A DNA stretch of 64,000 nt from Nelumbo lutea (GCA_022828595.1 JAKGHH010000004.1:55764422-55828421), one strand, 5' to 3'. Shown: positions 10,799 through 23,102, numbered from the stretch's first letter. Made by a program: numbers and translations. The notes: a model not told the origin generated them from the letters alone.

Positions 10799-12327
10799 GT
10801 GTTCTTTAGTCGAAATGCACAATTCTTGGAGACTGATTACATCCTGGACACCCATCGTCAGGAAATTGTTCTTAATGTGGAGAGCTCAGGAGCAGTGGGA
10901 GATGTCCCACAAGTTCCAGGTAGTGACCAACATAGAAGATCCACTTGGGTATCCAGGCCACCAGTCCGTTACGGTTATGACTAGGATAGTTACCTAGTGG
11001 AAACCTTGACTAGTGAGGAGGATCTCGTGATTTATGTGGAAGCTATGTTGGACATAGATTCCAGAAGTGGGTGGAGGCCATGAGAGCAGAGATGGACTCA
11101 ATGGATACCAATGGAGTCTGGACTCTAGTAGATCCACCCTCTGGGGTAAAAGCAATCAGATGCAAATGGATTTACAAGATGAAGAAGGGCCCCGATGGTA
11201 GGGTTGAGACCTTCAAAGCTCGTCTAGTGGCGAAAAGTACACTCAGAAAGAGGGCATCGATTATGAGGAAACCTTTTCGCCTGTGGCCATGCTTAAATTC
11301 ATTAGGATCCTGCTAGCTGTAGCAGCATACCATGATTATGAGATTTGGTAGATGGATGTCAAAACTGCATTCCTGAATGGAGATCTTACTGAAGATTTCT
11401 ACATGCAACAGCCGCAAGGCTTCATTGCTGTAGGTCAGGAAAACATGGTATGTAAACTTAATAGATCCATTTATGGACTTAAGCAAGCTTCTAGAAGTTG
11501 GAACATCCGTTTTGACTCTACTGTCAAATCGTGTGACTTCGAGCAGAATCTGGATGAACCTATGTCTACAGGAAGTACAGTGGAGATAAGGTTACCTTCT
11601 TGGTTCTGTATGTAGATGACATTCTACTCATTGGGAATGATGTAGGAATGTTGACTACGGTGAAAGTATGGATTTCACAGCAATTCTCCAGGAAAGATCT
11701 TGGAGAAGCCTCCTATATACTAGGCATTTGACTCTATAGAGATAGATCGAAGCGGATAATAGGATTATCTCAATCTGCCTACATTGACAAAATAGTCAAA
11801 AGATACAGCATGGAAAACTCCAAGAAAGGAAATGTTCCTTTCAGGCATGGAGTCGCTCTCTCCAAGAAGATGTCTCGCAAGACATCGAAGGAGATTGATG
11901 GCATGAAAGACGTTCCCTATGCCTCTGCCGTAGGGAGCATCATGTATTACATGTTGTGCACTCGTCCTGACATTGCTCAGGCAGAGAGTGTAGTAAGCAG
12001 ATTTCAGGCCAACCCAGGGCAGGAGCACTGGACTGCTGTGAAAAACATACTTAAGTACCTTCGAAGGACAAAAGAGTTTTGTCTAGTATTCGATGGTAGC
12101 TCACTACAAAACCAAAGGAATTCAGATGCCAATTTCCAGTCGGATCCAGATGATAGAAAGTCTACATCTGGATATGTTTTCATAATGGGATCATGTGTTG
12201 TTTCCTGAATGTCAGCAAACAGGGGTCCTAAGTAGCAAATTAAAAGTTCACAACCGAAGCCGAACTCATTGTCGTGAGGCTGCCTTATGAATGAATGTGT
12301 TCATTTATGAATTTGGAAATCAGCACA
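10799..12327 (+). pseudogene. Ty1/copia pol fragment: integrase C-end, RT, part of RNase H
   Basis: Starts inside the integrase C-terminal region ([14 protein letters not shown] near 10810) and runs through the linker and reverse transcriptase: [10 protein letters not shown] near 11111-11140, KWIYKMKKGPDG near 11167-11202, the YVDDILLIGN catalytic block near 11611-11640, then RNase H to about 12208. Several frameshifts (near 11060, 11235 and 11565) and stops at 10981-10983 and 11350-11352 break it. RNase H is cut at about 12327, where the sequence jumps into an LTR. The CAG codon mutated to TAG in three sister copies is intact here (near 12018). Confidence 0.9.
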
Positions 12328-14239
12328 TCACCCTTAGCTTCAATCAGAATGATGTACTTTATGAGTTTATTGTAAATGAATAAAAGTGCATGTTTGATTC
12401 ATGTTCCCTTGGTATGTTTCTGTGCAATACCCTTAAACTGGACACTTAATGATACTCATGTTAGTTTAGAATGTTCACAGCCAGTAGGTCAGTCTGGGGA
12501 GACCTATCCTGACAAGGCTGACACTGTGGTGCCACCAAGTCGGTTGGGGTGGCTTGTTTCATTTTTTGGGGTGAGGGCCTAGGCACATACAGTGTAGGAT
12601 TAATTGAATCTTTGAATTGGACCAGATTTCCAGTATTGCCCTGGACCTTGGCGATTGATGGGCAAAACTTGAAAGTTACGCCCAACCCCTAGACTCGATT
12701 ATGATACTGCACTAGGTGTCGGATTGGGCTATCTTTGATGTACCAATCTGTGAGATCCTTAGCGGGGGTCAAAACCTTGGTATGTTGGGACAGTCTGAGA
12801 ATTCATCTGAGTGGGTGATCATAGTGACAGGATCAGCCCCTTTGTCGGACAAAGGTAATGATCGGGGATGCGCTCTCACTGATGGAAACCAAGACTACCG
12901 GTAGTTGATTTCAATCGTTGAAATTTGTTTTGCAAAATATATTTTATATGAGATATGGAAGTATATATATTATGGTTTCAGAATGATTTGGAAATGGTTT
13001 TAATTCCCAGGATCCATATAAGAAGAGAGAATGCAACACTGTTCCTTGCAGCCGAGGGAGAGGTCCTCTCTTGTCGGGCAGTGTATGATTATTATGGGCT
13101 GAGAGGTTAAGTGTAAGACCATTGAGGATAATACCTGATGGACTAATTTTGCATCTGCCCACAGTCCCTGGGTGTTACAAGGTGGCTTGGCCCAGGGACC
13201 ACTTAGGGTAAGTGTTGGGCTCATAGAGCCCATCTGATGGGTTTCAGGGGATGCACTGTCCATAACATTGTATTCGGCCAGGCCTTGTAACAAAGGCTGG
13301 GCCGAACCCATGTGGCTGATGTGTAGATCGTTGTTAGTGTCCCATGCCATACAAGGAAGACCAACTGGGCAGCAGTTTGAAAGGCCAAATGAATACTTAA
13401 CCTTAAATGGACCTTAAGCCCATTCCGAACTGGGCTAATTTGATTAGTCACTTAAGGTGCGAATTCTGAGATGGATCAGTTGATAGGATTGGGCACAAAC
13501 CCTATCCACTTAGAGAGTCCAAGATCTGAATAAGATTTAGATCTGGAAACCTCCTAATTAGATTAGGAGATGGCTGATCTTAGTCACTTAAAGGGACTTC
13601 TAATCCAAATCTGATTTGGGTTAGCAACTCCTAATGAGATTAGGAGTTGATCCCTTTGAGATTATAAAAGGAGGAGGGGGCGGCAGCCTTTAGACATGCA
13701 ATGCAATCCATAGATTCTTGTCTTCAGAGCTGAGATTACTCGAAGAGAGAATTCTGCACCCTACAAATACTCTCTTCCCGCCTCCTTCCTATATCCGCCG
13801 CCTCCAGCAGTTCGATCTCCAGTTCTTGTGATAAATCAAGATTTGATCTTGATACCAATCTTATGGAGAAAAGATTGGAGGGAGTTGTATTCACAAGCCA
13901 TCCAGTTGATTCTTGCGAAGGGTCAAGTTCTTTAGGAAGAACACTGCTAATTCTGCTCCACCCTACACTGTGCCATCTTCAGTGGGAGCAAATTTTGGAT
14001 CCTTCCTTGGGCGTGAACACCTCCATTGGGAGATACTGCTTCTCTATATCAGGTATTATCTCTCCCTACTCCTTTTGGTTCAGATATGATTCAGTTTATG
14101 TTTCAAGAAAGATCCTTGATAATATGATTTTATAAATAGGGAATTCGATTCCTAGTTGAAGGGAGAAAAAAATTTTTGAAATTCACCCTCTTATTCCGCA
14201 ATCTTTGGGCGTCCATGTGATGGATATCCTATCCCTTCA
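12328..14239 (+). mobile_element. Ty1/copia LTR (type 1), first bases lost
   Basis: Begins at CCCTTAGCTTCAATC, about 17 bases into the normal LTR, directly after truncated RNase H. It shares only a CCC with the lost flank, so deletion by microhomology is likely. It ends ...ATCCCTTCA at 14239. U3 palindromes and a TATA box (13663) are present. The GATAAGG palindrome found in sisters is deleted near 13580. Confidence 0.9.
13663..13670 (+). promoter_or_regulatory. Copia LTR TATA box
   Basis: TATAAAAG at the conserved LTR position, followed by GGAGGAGGGGGCGGCAGCC. Confidence 0.7.
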
Positions 14240-14283
14240 AATATTTCCCACCCTCCAAAACAACAAAGTTAATTAATGATATT

Positions 14284-15248
14284 ACTACCCTTGCTCAATT
14301 TGAGAGGGAATCCTTGTATGAAGCATGGGAAAGATTCAAAGAGATGCTTAGGAAGTGTCCCCACCATGGGATACCAATTTGGCGACGAATACAAACATTT
14401 TATAATGGTATTACCCCCTCTAATCGGTCCATTATTGATGCAGCCATAGGTGGTACAATCATGAGGAAAACTCTAGAGGAAGCATATGACTTAGTGGAGG
14501 AGATGGCATCAAATAGCTACCAGTGGAGCAATGATCAAACCAATCAAAGGGGAGTACACCACATAGATTCCTTTGCATCCCTATCTACACAAATAACCAA
14601 TCTAAATAAGAGACTGGATAATTTTAGTATTGCAGCCATTAATACACCATCTAGCATCTCATGCGATTTATGTGGTCAAATAGGACATACTAATTCTGAT
14701 TGTCAATTAATTAGTCCTTTTATTTCCCATGAGAATGCTAATTTTATCTCTCATGCTGGCAGGTCAAACTTCAACCAATACTCCAATACATACAACCACA
14801 ACTGCCCCCACAAGAAAAAAAGAATAATCTGGAGGAAATGATCTCTAAGTTCATTAATGCCACTGAAGCAAGGTTCCAAGAACAAGAAACTTCAATTAAA
14901 AACTTAGAGGTTCAAGTGGGGCAGATTGTAAGCATGTTGTCAGAAAGGAAAGAGGGAAGGCTACCCAGCAACACAGAAAAGAATCCCAGAGAGCATGTGA
15001 ACACCATAGCCTTAAGAAGCGGAAAGACAATCGGCGAAGCCCCAGAAAATGACAAGAAAGCTGAAATGGCCGATTTACAAAAGGTGAATGAGGGAAGCAC
15101 CCCTAAACTGAATTTACATGAAATTAAACTTCCTATCCCCTACCTTGGAAGAGTCTTGAAGGCTAAATTAGATAAACATGTTGAGAAATTTTTGGAAGTG
15201 TTTAAAAAGATCCATATTAACCTTCCTCTTCTTGATGTATTGTCATAG
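14284..15248 (+). pseudogene. Athila-like Ty3/gypsy gag
   Basis: The first part reads QFERESLYEAWERFKEMLRKCPHH (seen in two pieces near 14296-14360), a hallmark of Athila-lineage gag. A CCHC zinc knuckle, CDLCGQIGHTNSDC, lies at about 14661-14703. The frame closes at 14839-14841, and a second frame (14838-15248) continues with a coiled-coil-like LEVQVGQI segment and ITIALRSGK-type NTIALRSGK. A single TAG at 15246-15248 separates it from the protease frame, again where sisters usually have CAG. There is one frameshift and one stop. It is flanked on the left by a copia LTR end (14239) with no visible gypsy LTR. Confidence 0.88.
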
Positions 15249-15914
15249 ATGTCGAAGTATGCCAAATTCCTGAAGGAGGTGATGCCTAATAAAAGAAAGT
15301 GGGAGGGTGGTGAGATGGTAAAACTAAATGAAGAATGTTCAGCCATTCTTCAAAAGAAATTGCCCCCAAAGCTTAAAGATCCAGGGAGTTTTTCTATACC
15401 TTGCACCATAGGGAATACTGAATTTGAAAAAGCTTTATGTGATTTAGGTGCTAGTATAAATTTAATGCCTTATTCTATTTTTGAAAAACTTGGACTGCAT
15501 GAACTAGCATCTACAACTATTATCCTGCAATTAGCTGATAGAAGCATTAAATATCCTAGGGGAATAGTAGAAGATGTTTTGGTCAAAGTGGGCAATTTTA
15601 TTATTCCTACCGACTTCATTGTGTTGGATATGGAGGAAGATAGGACAATGCCTCTGATTTTAGGGAGACCTTTTCTTGCTATTGGTGATGCTTTAATTGA
15701 GGTGCGAAAAGGTTTACTTACCCTTAGAATCAATGGTGAAGAAGTGGTGTTCAATGTATTTAAAATCATGGAACATCCCAACATAATTGAACATGAAATT
15801 TATGCAATTGATAGCATTGATGTTGGTGCAACTGAAGTAGATACATCTAAATCAGAAGACATGCTGAAAGTTGCACTTAACAATAGTCCTATTCAATTGC
15901 AACAAGCAGAGTAG
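15249..15914 (+). pseudogene. Athila-like aspartic protease
   Basis: A 221-residue open frame starts with YAKFLKE and carries the active-site motif CDLGASINLMP near 15438-15470, with Asp at 15441-15443. It continues through DFIVLDMEED near 15613-15642 and LGRPFLA near 15661-15681, the usual order in Athila gag-protease proteins. It is the longest clean gypsy frame in the window. Reverse transcriptase should follow but does not: from 15915 to 16261 there is only degenerate sequence before copia integrase begins. Confidence 0.88.
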
Positions 15915-16261
15915 AAGTTTGTACTGAAATCAGAACTGTGAAATTTGACTTCTGAGCCACATTCTTTTGAAATTACAATTCATAATGCATCTTTACCTCC
16001 ATCTCACAAAAACCCCTCCAATCTATTGTGCAGGTCCCTATTCTAGGTTTAAACCCACCTATGAAGGATGAAAGGGGGAACATCAGAAGTTAAAAACCAA
16101 GTAGGGTGGACCCTTTAAAGGGGCTAAAGTATTCCCTCATGGGAATCTACCTGTAGAACTGTGCACTGCATTGTTATAGGCGAATTCAGCCTGGGCTATG
16201 GCGAAGTCCCACTGTTTTGGCCTCTCTCGACATATGCTGCAAATTAAATTCCCTAAGGTCC
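15915..16261 (+). other. Degenerate post-protease gypsy sequence
   Basis: Non-coding as it stands. Short in-frame stretches such as PLPPSHKNPSN-like text and [13 protein letters not shown] suggest broken Athila polyprotein, but I cannot place them in RT or integrase. It ends where copia homology starts near 16262. Confidence 0.4.
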
Positions 16262-19077
16262 TGTTTACCATGACTGCAACTGTTGCAGCCGTGGCAATAG
16301 GAACCGTGGAGTTAATTTTTAGAGAAGGAAAAGTTGTACTAAAAGATTGTCTTTATGTACAAAATTTAAGAAGAAATTTGATTTCTGTTTCAAAACTATG
16401 TGCAGATGGTTATTCTGTCTTCTTTAGTAATACGATTACTATTAAAAAAAATAACAGATTCATCGCATACGAGAAACTGGAGAACGTTCTCTATGCTCTA
16501 CATCCTTCTCTAGAAACTAACATAACCAAAACTACGTCGGCTGAAATCCCCAAGAAGAGAGCCCGTGATACAGTTAATCCCATGTGTCTGTGGCATTACC
16601 GACTTGGCCACATAGGTGTTGACCGAATCACAAAGTTGGTAAAGGATGGTCCTTTGGATTTTCTAACTGTAGAAGATCTTCCCACCTGTGAAGATGTACA
16701 GGCACACTTGACCTAATATATACTGATGTATGGGGTCCCCTGAGTGTTAGGACACGAAATCAACACGTGTATTTCATCACCTTCACAGATGATTTCTCAC
16801 GATATGGTTACGTGTACCTAATGAGACACAAGTCTGAATCCTTTGAAAAGTTCAAAGAGTTTAGACAAGAGGTCTAGAAATAGTTGGGGAAAGAAATTAA
16901 AGCCCTTCGATCTGATCGAGGTGGCGAGTATCTCTCTGATGAATTCAGGGACTACTTAAAGGACAATGGGATGGTATCACAATTACCTCCTCTTGCTACA
17001 CTACAACTCAACGGTGTCTCAGAGAGGAGGAATAGGACCTTATTGGATATGGTCCGGTCACTTCTCATACACTCAGAGTTACCCACATCCTTTTGGGGTT
17101 ATGCATTAGAGACTATGATTTACGTGCTGAATCAGGTTCCAACCAAATCGGTTCCGAATACTCCATATGAACTTTGGACCGGAAAGAAACCAAGTGTGAG
17201 ACACTTGATGATTTGGGGTTGTCCAGCACACGTTAAAAGAACGAGTGCAGACAAGTTGGAATCCAAGACTAGCCGTTGCCTATTTGTAGGATACCCAAAA
17301 GGCTCTGTAGGTTACCTATTCTATGATACAAGTGAGCAGAAAGTGTTCTACAGTCGAAATGCCCAATTCTTGGAGACCGATTACATCCTGGACACCCATC
17401 GTCAGGAAATTGTTCTTGACGATGAGAGCTCAGGAGCAGTGGGAGATGTCCCACAAGTTCCAGGTAGTGACCAACCTAGAAGATCCACTCGGGTATCTAG
17501 GACACCAGTTCGTTATGGTTATGACCAGGATAGTTACCTGGTGGAAACCTTGACTAGTGAGGAGGATCCTGTGACTTACGTGGAACATAGATTCCTAGAA
17601 GCGGGTGGAGGTCATGAGAGCAGATATGGACTCAATGGAGACCAATGGAGTTTGGACTCTAGTAGATCCACCCTTCGGGGTAAAAGCAATCAGTTGCAAA
17701 TGGATTTAGAAGAGGAAGAAGGGCCCCGATGGTAGGATTGAGACCTTCAAAGCTCGTCTGGTGGTGAAAGGATACACTTAGAAAGAGGGCATCGATTATG
17801 AGGAAACCTTTTCGTCTGCGGCCATGCTTAAATCCATTAGGATCCAGCTAGCTGTAGCAGCATACCATGATTATGAAATTTGGTGAATGGATGTCAAAAC
17901 CGCATTCCTGAATGGAGATCTTACTGAAGATATCTATATGCAACAGCCGCAAGGCTTCATTGCTGTAGGTCAGGAAAACATGGTAAGTAAACTCAATAGG
18001 TCCATTTATTGACTTAAGCAAGTTTCTAGAAGTTGGAACATCCATTTTGACTCTGCTGTCAAATTGTTTGACTTCACGCAGAATCCGGATGGACCCTGTG
18101 TTTACAGGAAGTACAGTGGAGACAAGGTTACCTTCTTGGTTTTGTATGTGGACGACTTTCTACTCATTGGGAATGATGTAGGAATGCTGACTACAATGAA
18201 AGTATGGCTTTCACAGTAATTCTCCATGAAAGATCTTGGAGAAGCCTCCTATATACTGGGTCTTCGACTCTATAGAGATAGATCGAAGAAGATAATAGGA
18301 TTATCCCAATCTGCCTACATTGACAAAATAGTCAAAAGATACAGCATGGAAAACTCCAAGAAAGGAAATGTTCCTTTCAGGCACGGAGTCACTCTCTCCA
18401 AGAAGATGTCTCCCAAGACTTCTGAGGAGATTGATGGCATGAAAGACGTTCCCTATGCCTCTGCCATAGGGAGCATCATGTATGCCATGCTGTGCACTCG
18501 CACTGACATTGCTCAAGCAGTGAGTGTAGTAAGCAGATTTCAGGCCAACCCCGGGTAGGAGCACTAAACTGCTATGAAAAACATACTTAAGTACCTTCGA
18601 AGAACAAAAGAGTTTTTCTACTATCCAATGGTAGCTCACTACAGATCCAAGGGTATACTGATGCCGATAGGATCGTGTGTTGTTTGCTAGAAAAGCAGCA
18701 AACAAGGGTCCACTACATACTCCACGACCGAGGCCGAGTATATTGCCGCAAGTGAGGCTGCCAACGAAGCCGTGTGGATGAAGAAGTTCGTTCACGAGTT
18801 GGGAGTAGTTCCATCCAGCACATCACCCATCCCATTGTTGTGTGACAACAACAGAGCTATTGCTCAGGCTAAGGAGCCACGAGACCACTCGAAGTCGAAG
18901 CACATCGAGAGGAAGTACCATGTACTGAGGGAGATTGTTGGTAGAGGGGACATCCTGATTCAGAAGGTAGCGTCAACAGAAAATGTAGCAGACCCATTAA
19001 CAAAGCCACTATCACAGAAAGTGTTTGAGAAACATGTGGAAAGCATGGGACTCTGGCTAGTACCTGATTGGACCTAA
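16262..19077 (+). pseudogene. Ty1/copia pol: pre-integrase, integrase, RT, RNase H
   Basis: Domains in order are the pre-integrase region ([20 protein letters not shown] near 16340-16400), the integrase HHCC start (LWHYRLGHIGVDRI near 16588-16630), integrase core (SDRGGEY near 16912-16932), RT (YVDDFLL near 18147) and RNase H ending at 19075-19077. gag and protease are missing on the left. A deletion near 16692 removes the CxxC half of the integrase zinc finger, and another near 18668 removes part of RNase H. Many stops occur, including 18556-18558 (CAG to TAG) and 18688-18690 (TGG to TAG), both shared with the copy at 1-891. A purine tract (19078-19091) leads into the LTR. Confidence 0.92.
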
Positions 19078-19740
19078 GTGCAAGTGGGAGCTATTGGACA
19101 GTTTTGTATGCCCTTAGCTTCAATCAAAATGATGTACTTTATGAGTTTATTGTAAATGAATAAAAGTGCATATTTGATTCATGTTCCCTTGGTATGTTTC
19201 TGTGTAATACCCTTAAACTGGACACTCAATGAGACTCGTGTTAGTTTAGAATGTTCACAGCCAGTGGGTCGGTCTGGGGAGACGTATCCTGACAAGGCTG
19301 GCACTGTGGTGCCACCAAGTCGGTTGGGGTGGCTTGTCTCAGCAACCAGGGTGAGATCCTAGACACATACAATGTAGGATTAATTGAATTTTTGAATTAG
19401 ACCAGATTTCCAATATTGCCCTGGACCTTGGAGATTGATAGGCAAAACTGGAAAGTTACACCCAACCCCTAGACTCGATTATGATTCTGCACTAGGTGTC
19501 GTATTAGGTTGTCTTTGATGTACCAATCAGTGAGATCCTTAGCGGGGGTCAAAACTTGGGTATGTTGGGACAGTCTGAGAATTCATCTGAGTGGGTGATC
19601 ATAATGACAGGATCAGCCCCTTTGTTAGACAAAGGTAATGATCGGGGATGCACTCTCACTAATGGAAACCAAGACTACCGGCAGCCGATTTCAATCGTTG
19701 AGATTTGTTTTGCAAAATATATTTTATATGAGGTATAAAC

Positions 19741-19741
<1 letters not shown>

Positions 19742-19792
<51 letters not shown>
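19742..19792. repeat. (TA)n microsatellite inside the LTR
   Basis: About 51 bases of alternating TA at a position where other LTR copies carry only a short GTATATATATTATGG. Confidence 0.97.
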
Positions 19793-19795
<3 letters not shown>

Positions 19796-20507
19796 GGTTT
19801 TGAAATGTTTGCAAAAGGTTTTAATTCTCAGGATCCATATAAGAGAAAGTGCAACACTGTTTCTTGCAGCCGAGGGAGAGGTCCTCTCTTGTCGGGTAGT
19901 GTTTGATCATTATGGGCTGAGAGGTTAAGTGTAAGACCATTGAGGATAATACCTAATGGGCTAATCTTGCATCTGCCCACAGTCCCTGGGTGTTACAAAG
20001 TGGTTTGGCCCAGGGACCACTTAGGGTAAGTGTTGGGCACATAGAGCCCATCTGATGGGTTTTAGGGGGTGCACTGTCTATAACAGCGTATTCGGCCAGG
20101 CCTTGTAACAAAGGCTGGGTTGAACCCATGTGGCTGATGTGTAGATCAATGTTTGGGTCCCATGCCATACAATGAAGCCCAACTAGGCAGCAGTTTGGAA
20201 GGCTAAATGAATATATAACCTTAAATGGGCCTTAAGCCCATTTCGAACTGGGCTAATTTGATTAGTCATTTAAGGGGCAAATTCTAAGATAAGATCAGCT
20301 GATAGGATTGGGCCCACACCCTATCCACTCAGAGAGTCCAAGATCTAAATGAGATTTAGATCTGGAAACTTCCTAATTAGATTAGGAGATGGCTGATCTA
20401 ATCTGCAGATAAGATAAGGGTTATCCCTTATCTTAAAGGGACTTCTAATCCAGATATGATTTGGGTTAGCAACTCCTAATGGGATTAAGAGCTGATCCCT
20501 TTAAGTC

Positions 20508-20515
20508 TATAAAAG
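20508..20515 (+). promoter_or_regulatory. Copia LTR TATA box
   Basis: TATAAAAG at the conserved LTR position, followed by a GGAAGAGGGGGCGACAGCC block. Confidence 0.7.
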
Positions 20516-20991
20516 GAAGAGGGGGCGACAGCCTTTAGACATCCCAACAGACAAACACAGAGATAGTCTTGTCTTCAGAGCTGAAATCAAGATTGGATCT
20601 TGATTCCAATCTTTTGGAGAAAAGATTGGTGGGAGTTGTATTCACAAGCCGTCCAGGTGATTCTTGAGAAGGATCAAGTTCTTTTGGAAGAATACTACTG
20701 ATTCTGTTCCATCCTGCACTGCTCCATCTTCAATGGGAGCAGATTTTGGATCCTACCTTGGCCGTGAACACCTCCATTGAGAGATATTATTTCTCTGTAT
20801 CAGGTATTATCTCTCCCTATTCCTTTTGGTTCAGATCTGGTTCAGTTTATGGTTCAAGAATGATCATTGAAAATATGATTTTCTAAATAGGGAATTCAAT
20901 TCCCAGTTGAAGGGAGAGAAAAAATTTTTGAAATTCGCCCCCTTATTCTGCAATCTTTGGACGTCCATATGATGGATTTCCTATCCCTTCA

Positions 20992-21571
20992 ATTTTCTCT
21001 TTGGTACGGCGCTTGCCTGGTTCCTCCATTGCTTCTTTGCCTTCTGTCAACCGCATATGCCTCTTCTCTATTGTACGGGGTTGTGCTTTTGACTATTCGT
21101 GCCATCCTCTTTGTGCATTTTTAGAGTTTTCTAAAAGTCTTTGCTTTGATGTTTTCAGTGCCAATCCGGTATATGGGGCTGCAAACCCTGAACACACTAC
21201 TCGACAAAGCTTTTCTCGGTAGCGTGTTAGTCAAAAACGGAATGGATGAGCTTTTGGAATCTCAAAATGTAAGTGAGAAGGTCTTCACTTGGCCCCTGTT
21301 CCATATTCCTTAAGTCAGCCATTGTTAGCTTCCTCTCTAGAGTGAACCACTTTGACAAGAACTTCTTGGCCAACTATCCCCACGAGTCGATACTCCCCGG
21401 GGTGAGACTTACAAACCACGTGTATGCCGAGCCAGTCAGCAACTTTGAGAACTCTCATACTGTAAGGTCCCTGTCGAGAGTGTAAGGCCCAAGGGAATTC
21501 TCAAACTTGCTAATGTGTTTCTATGGGCTACCCTTCTGTCCATCATATTGCGGTCATTGCTGGGGAGGGAC
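20992..21571 (-). pseudogene. Ty3/gypsy C gag, core part
   Basis: On the minus strand the region encodes a Retrotrans_gag-type core with one main frame: LTGSAYTWFVSLTPGSIDSW (about 21440-21380), then LAKKFLSKWFTLERK and a DLLTYILRFQKLIH segment (about 21300-21255), ending near 20992. TAG/TGA stops interrupt it. The pattern (aromatic AYTWF, PGSI..W, RF..L) is typical of plant gypsy capsid. The N-terminal part lies beyond the Athila-like insertion, at 38484-38868 and 40510-40686. The copia LTR end at 20991 cuts the C-terminal side. Confidence 0.75.
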
Positions 21572-22482
21572 TGTTGTGTCCAAAAGCGTGTCGTTAAACA
21601 CTTCGGAATACCAGTTTAAACTTCCGATTCTCAAACAACTAGTAATGTAGTAAATGGGTGAGAACAGGTCATATCCACAGAGAGGCGAGGGAAAAATAAT
21701 CATGTACTTAGATTCAGGAGAAGAGAACGCAAGTGGGAGTTGCAGAAATAAAAAATTAATTAATTAAAAAGTGGAATTCATTAAAACCAAATTCGAATAG
21801 TACTAAGAATAACAAGTGCATAAAAATAAATAAAATGAACAAATAAATAAAAGGAACGAAATGAAAATGTTTAGGAATTCGATTAGAGGTAGCAGTCTCA
21901 GGATCTCTCCTTCGACCCTCAAACTTCTCGAGCTAGGCCTTGTGTCTTACCTGGCCAAATTTCAAATTTGTAGAAAAGAAATAAAACACAAATTACTCTA
22001 ATAAAAATAAATTTGTAGGAAGGAAAAACTAAACTAGAAATTAAAGAATAGAAAGTAATTCTAAAACTAAAGAAAAATGGTTGGGATTCAAATCCAAAGG
22101 TGGCAGTATGGTGTTGGCGAACTGCAAGTAGGAACCCCTCCTCTTGCCCGGGCGCCCTCTTCTTCCTCTACCTTTGAACTTCTCAAGATCAGCCTTCCGT
22201 CTTACCTTGGTGAGTTGACCAACCCCTTCCCCAGGGCCCCTGGGGTCCTTTTTATAGAGAATGGTGGATATAACTGGAATTAGAGAGAAAGAGGGGGTGG
22301 CAGCTGGGTTTTAGCAAAAATATGGGTGCCCTAGGGTTTAGAATGAAGGGTTAGGATGGTTCTAGGGTGATCCTAAGGCTGAGAAGAAAAGGACAAAGCA
22401 CCCAATATTATGTAAGGTAGAGATTTAATGGCTAAAGGCTGAATGGTGAAGGTTTGAAGTTAGGTAGCTCTTAGGGTTAGAA
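21572..22482 (-). mobile_element. Element B 3' LTR, distal part
   Basis: Left part of the B 3' LTR; on the minus strand it ends ...GGACACAACA at 21572. The 22222-22482 section is a close match to 37823-38080 in the other LTR. An A+T-rich section and two TCGA.. GAAGTTTGAGG-like blocks (21920 and 22180) lie in the unmatched part. Interrupted at 22482 by copia A. Confidence 0.78.
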
Positions 22483-23102
22483 TGTTAGACAGTTTGTATG
22501 CCCTTAGCTTCAATCCATTTTGATGTACTTCTAACATTTAGTGTAAATAAATAAAGTACATGTTTGATTCATGTTGTTTGGTATAATTCTGTGTAAGACC
22601 CTAAAACTAGACACTTATAGAAACTTGTGTTAGTTTTAAATGTTCACACCCATTGGATAAGTCTGGGGAGATTCATCCTGTCAAGGCTGATACTAATGTG
22701 CCACAAAGTGTTGGGATGGCTTGTTTCAGCCATCAAGGTAAGACCCAAGGCACATGCAGTATGGGATTGCTTGAACCCTTGAACTGGATCAGATTTCCAG
22801 TATTGCCCTAGACCTTGGAGACAGATGGGCAAAACTGGAAAGTTACACCTAACCCCTGGACTCGATTATGACACATCACTAGGTGTCGGATCTGACTGTC
22901 TTTGATATGTCAATCAGTGAGATCCTTAGTGGGGGTCAAAACCTGGACATGTTGGGGCAGTCTGAGAATTCATCTGAGTGAGTGATCATAGTGACAGGAT
23001 CAGCCCCTTTGTTAGACAATGGTAATGATCGGAAATGCACTCTCTCTGATGGAAACCAAACTGCCGGTAGTTGATTTCAATCGTTGGAATTTTGTTTTGC
23101 AA

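Larger units (their letters stand above)
19092..20991 (+). mobile_element. Ty1/copia 3' LTR (type 1)
   Basis: Begins TATTGGACAG (first dinucleotide mutated from TG) after the purine tract and ends ...CTATCCCTTCA at 20991; 1.9 kb. Contains a long (TA)n run at 19742-19792, U3 palindromes including GATAAGGGTTATCCCTTATC (20413-20432), and a TATA box at 20508. To its right lies minus-strand gypsy gag (C). Confidence 0.93.

Noticed and set aside
7277..14239. Treating 7277-14239 as one copia element because it starts with an LTR TG and ends with an LTR CA
   Set aside because: Flanks GTTAC and AATAT do not match and the interior switches orientation three times.
19742..19792. Peptide frames of repeating Tyr-Ile through TA repeats (19638-19928, 58451-58777)
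   Set aside because: Artefact of the microsatellite.
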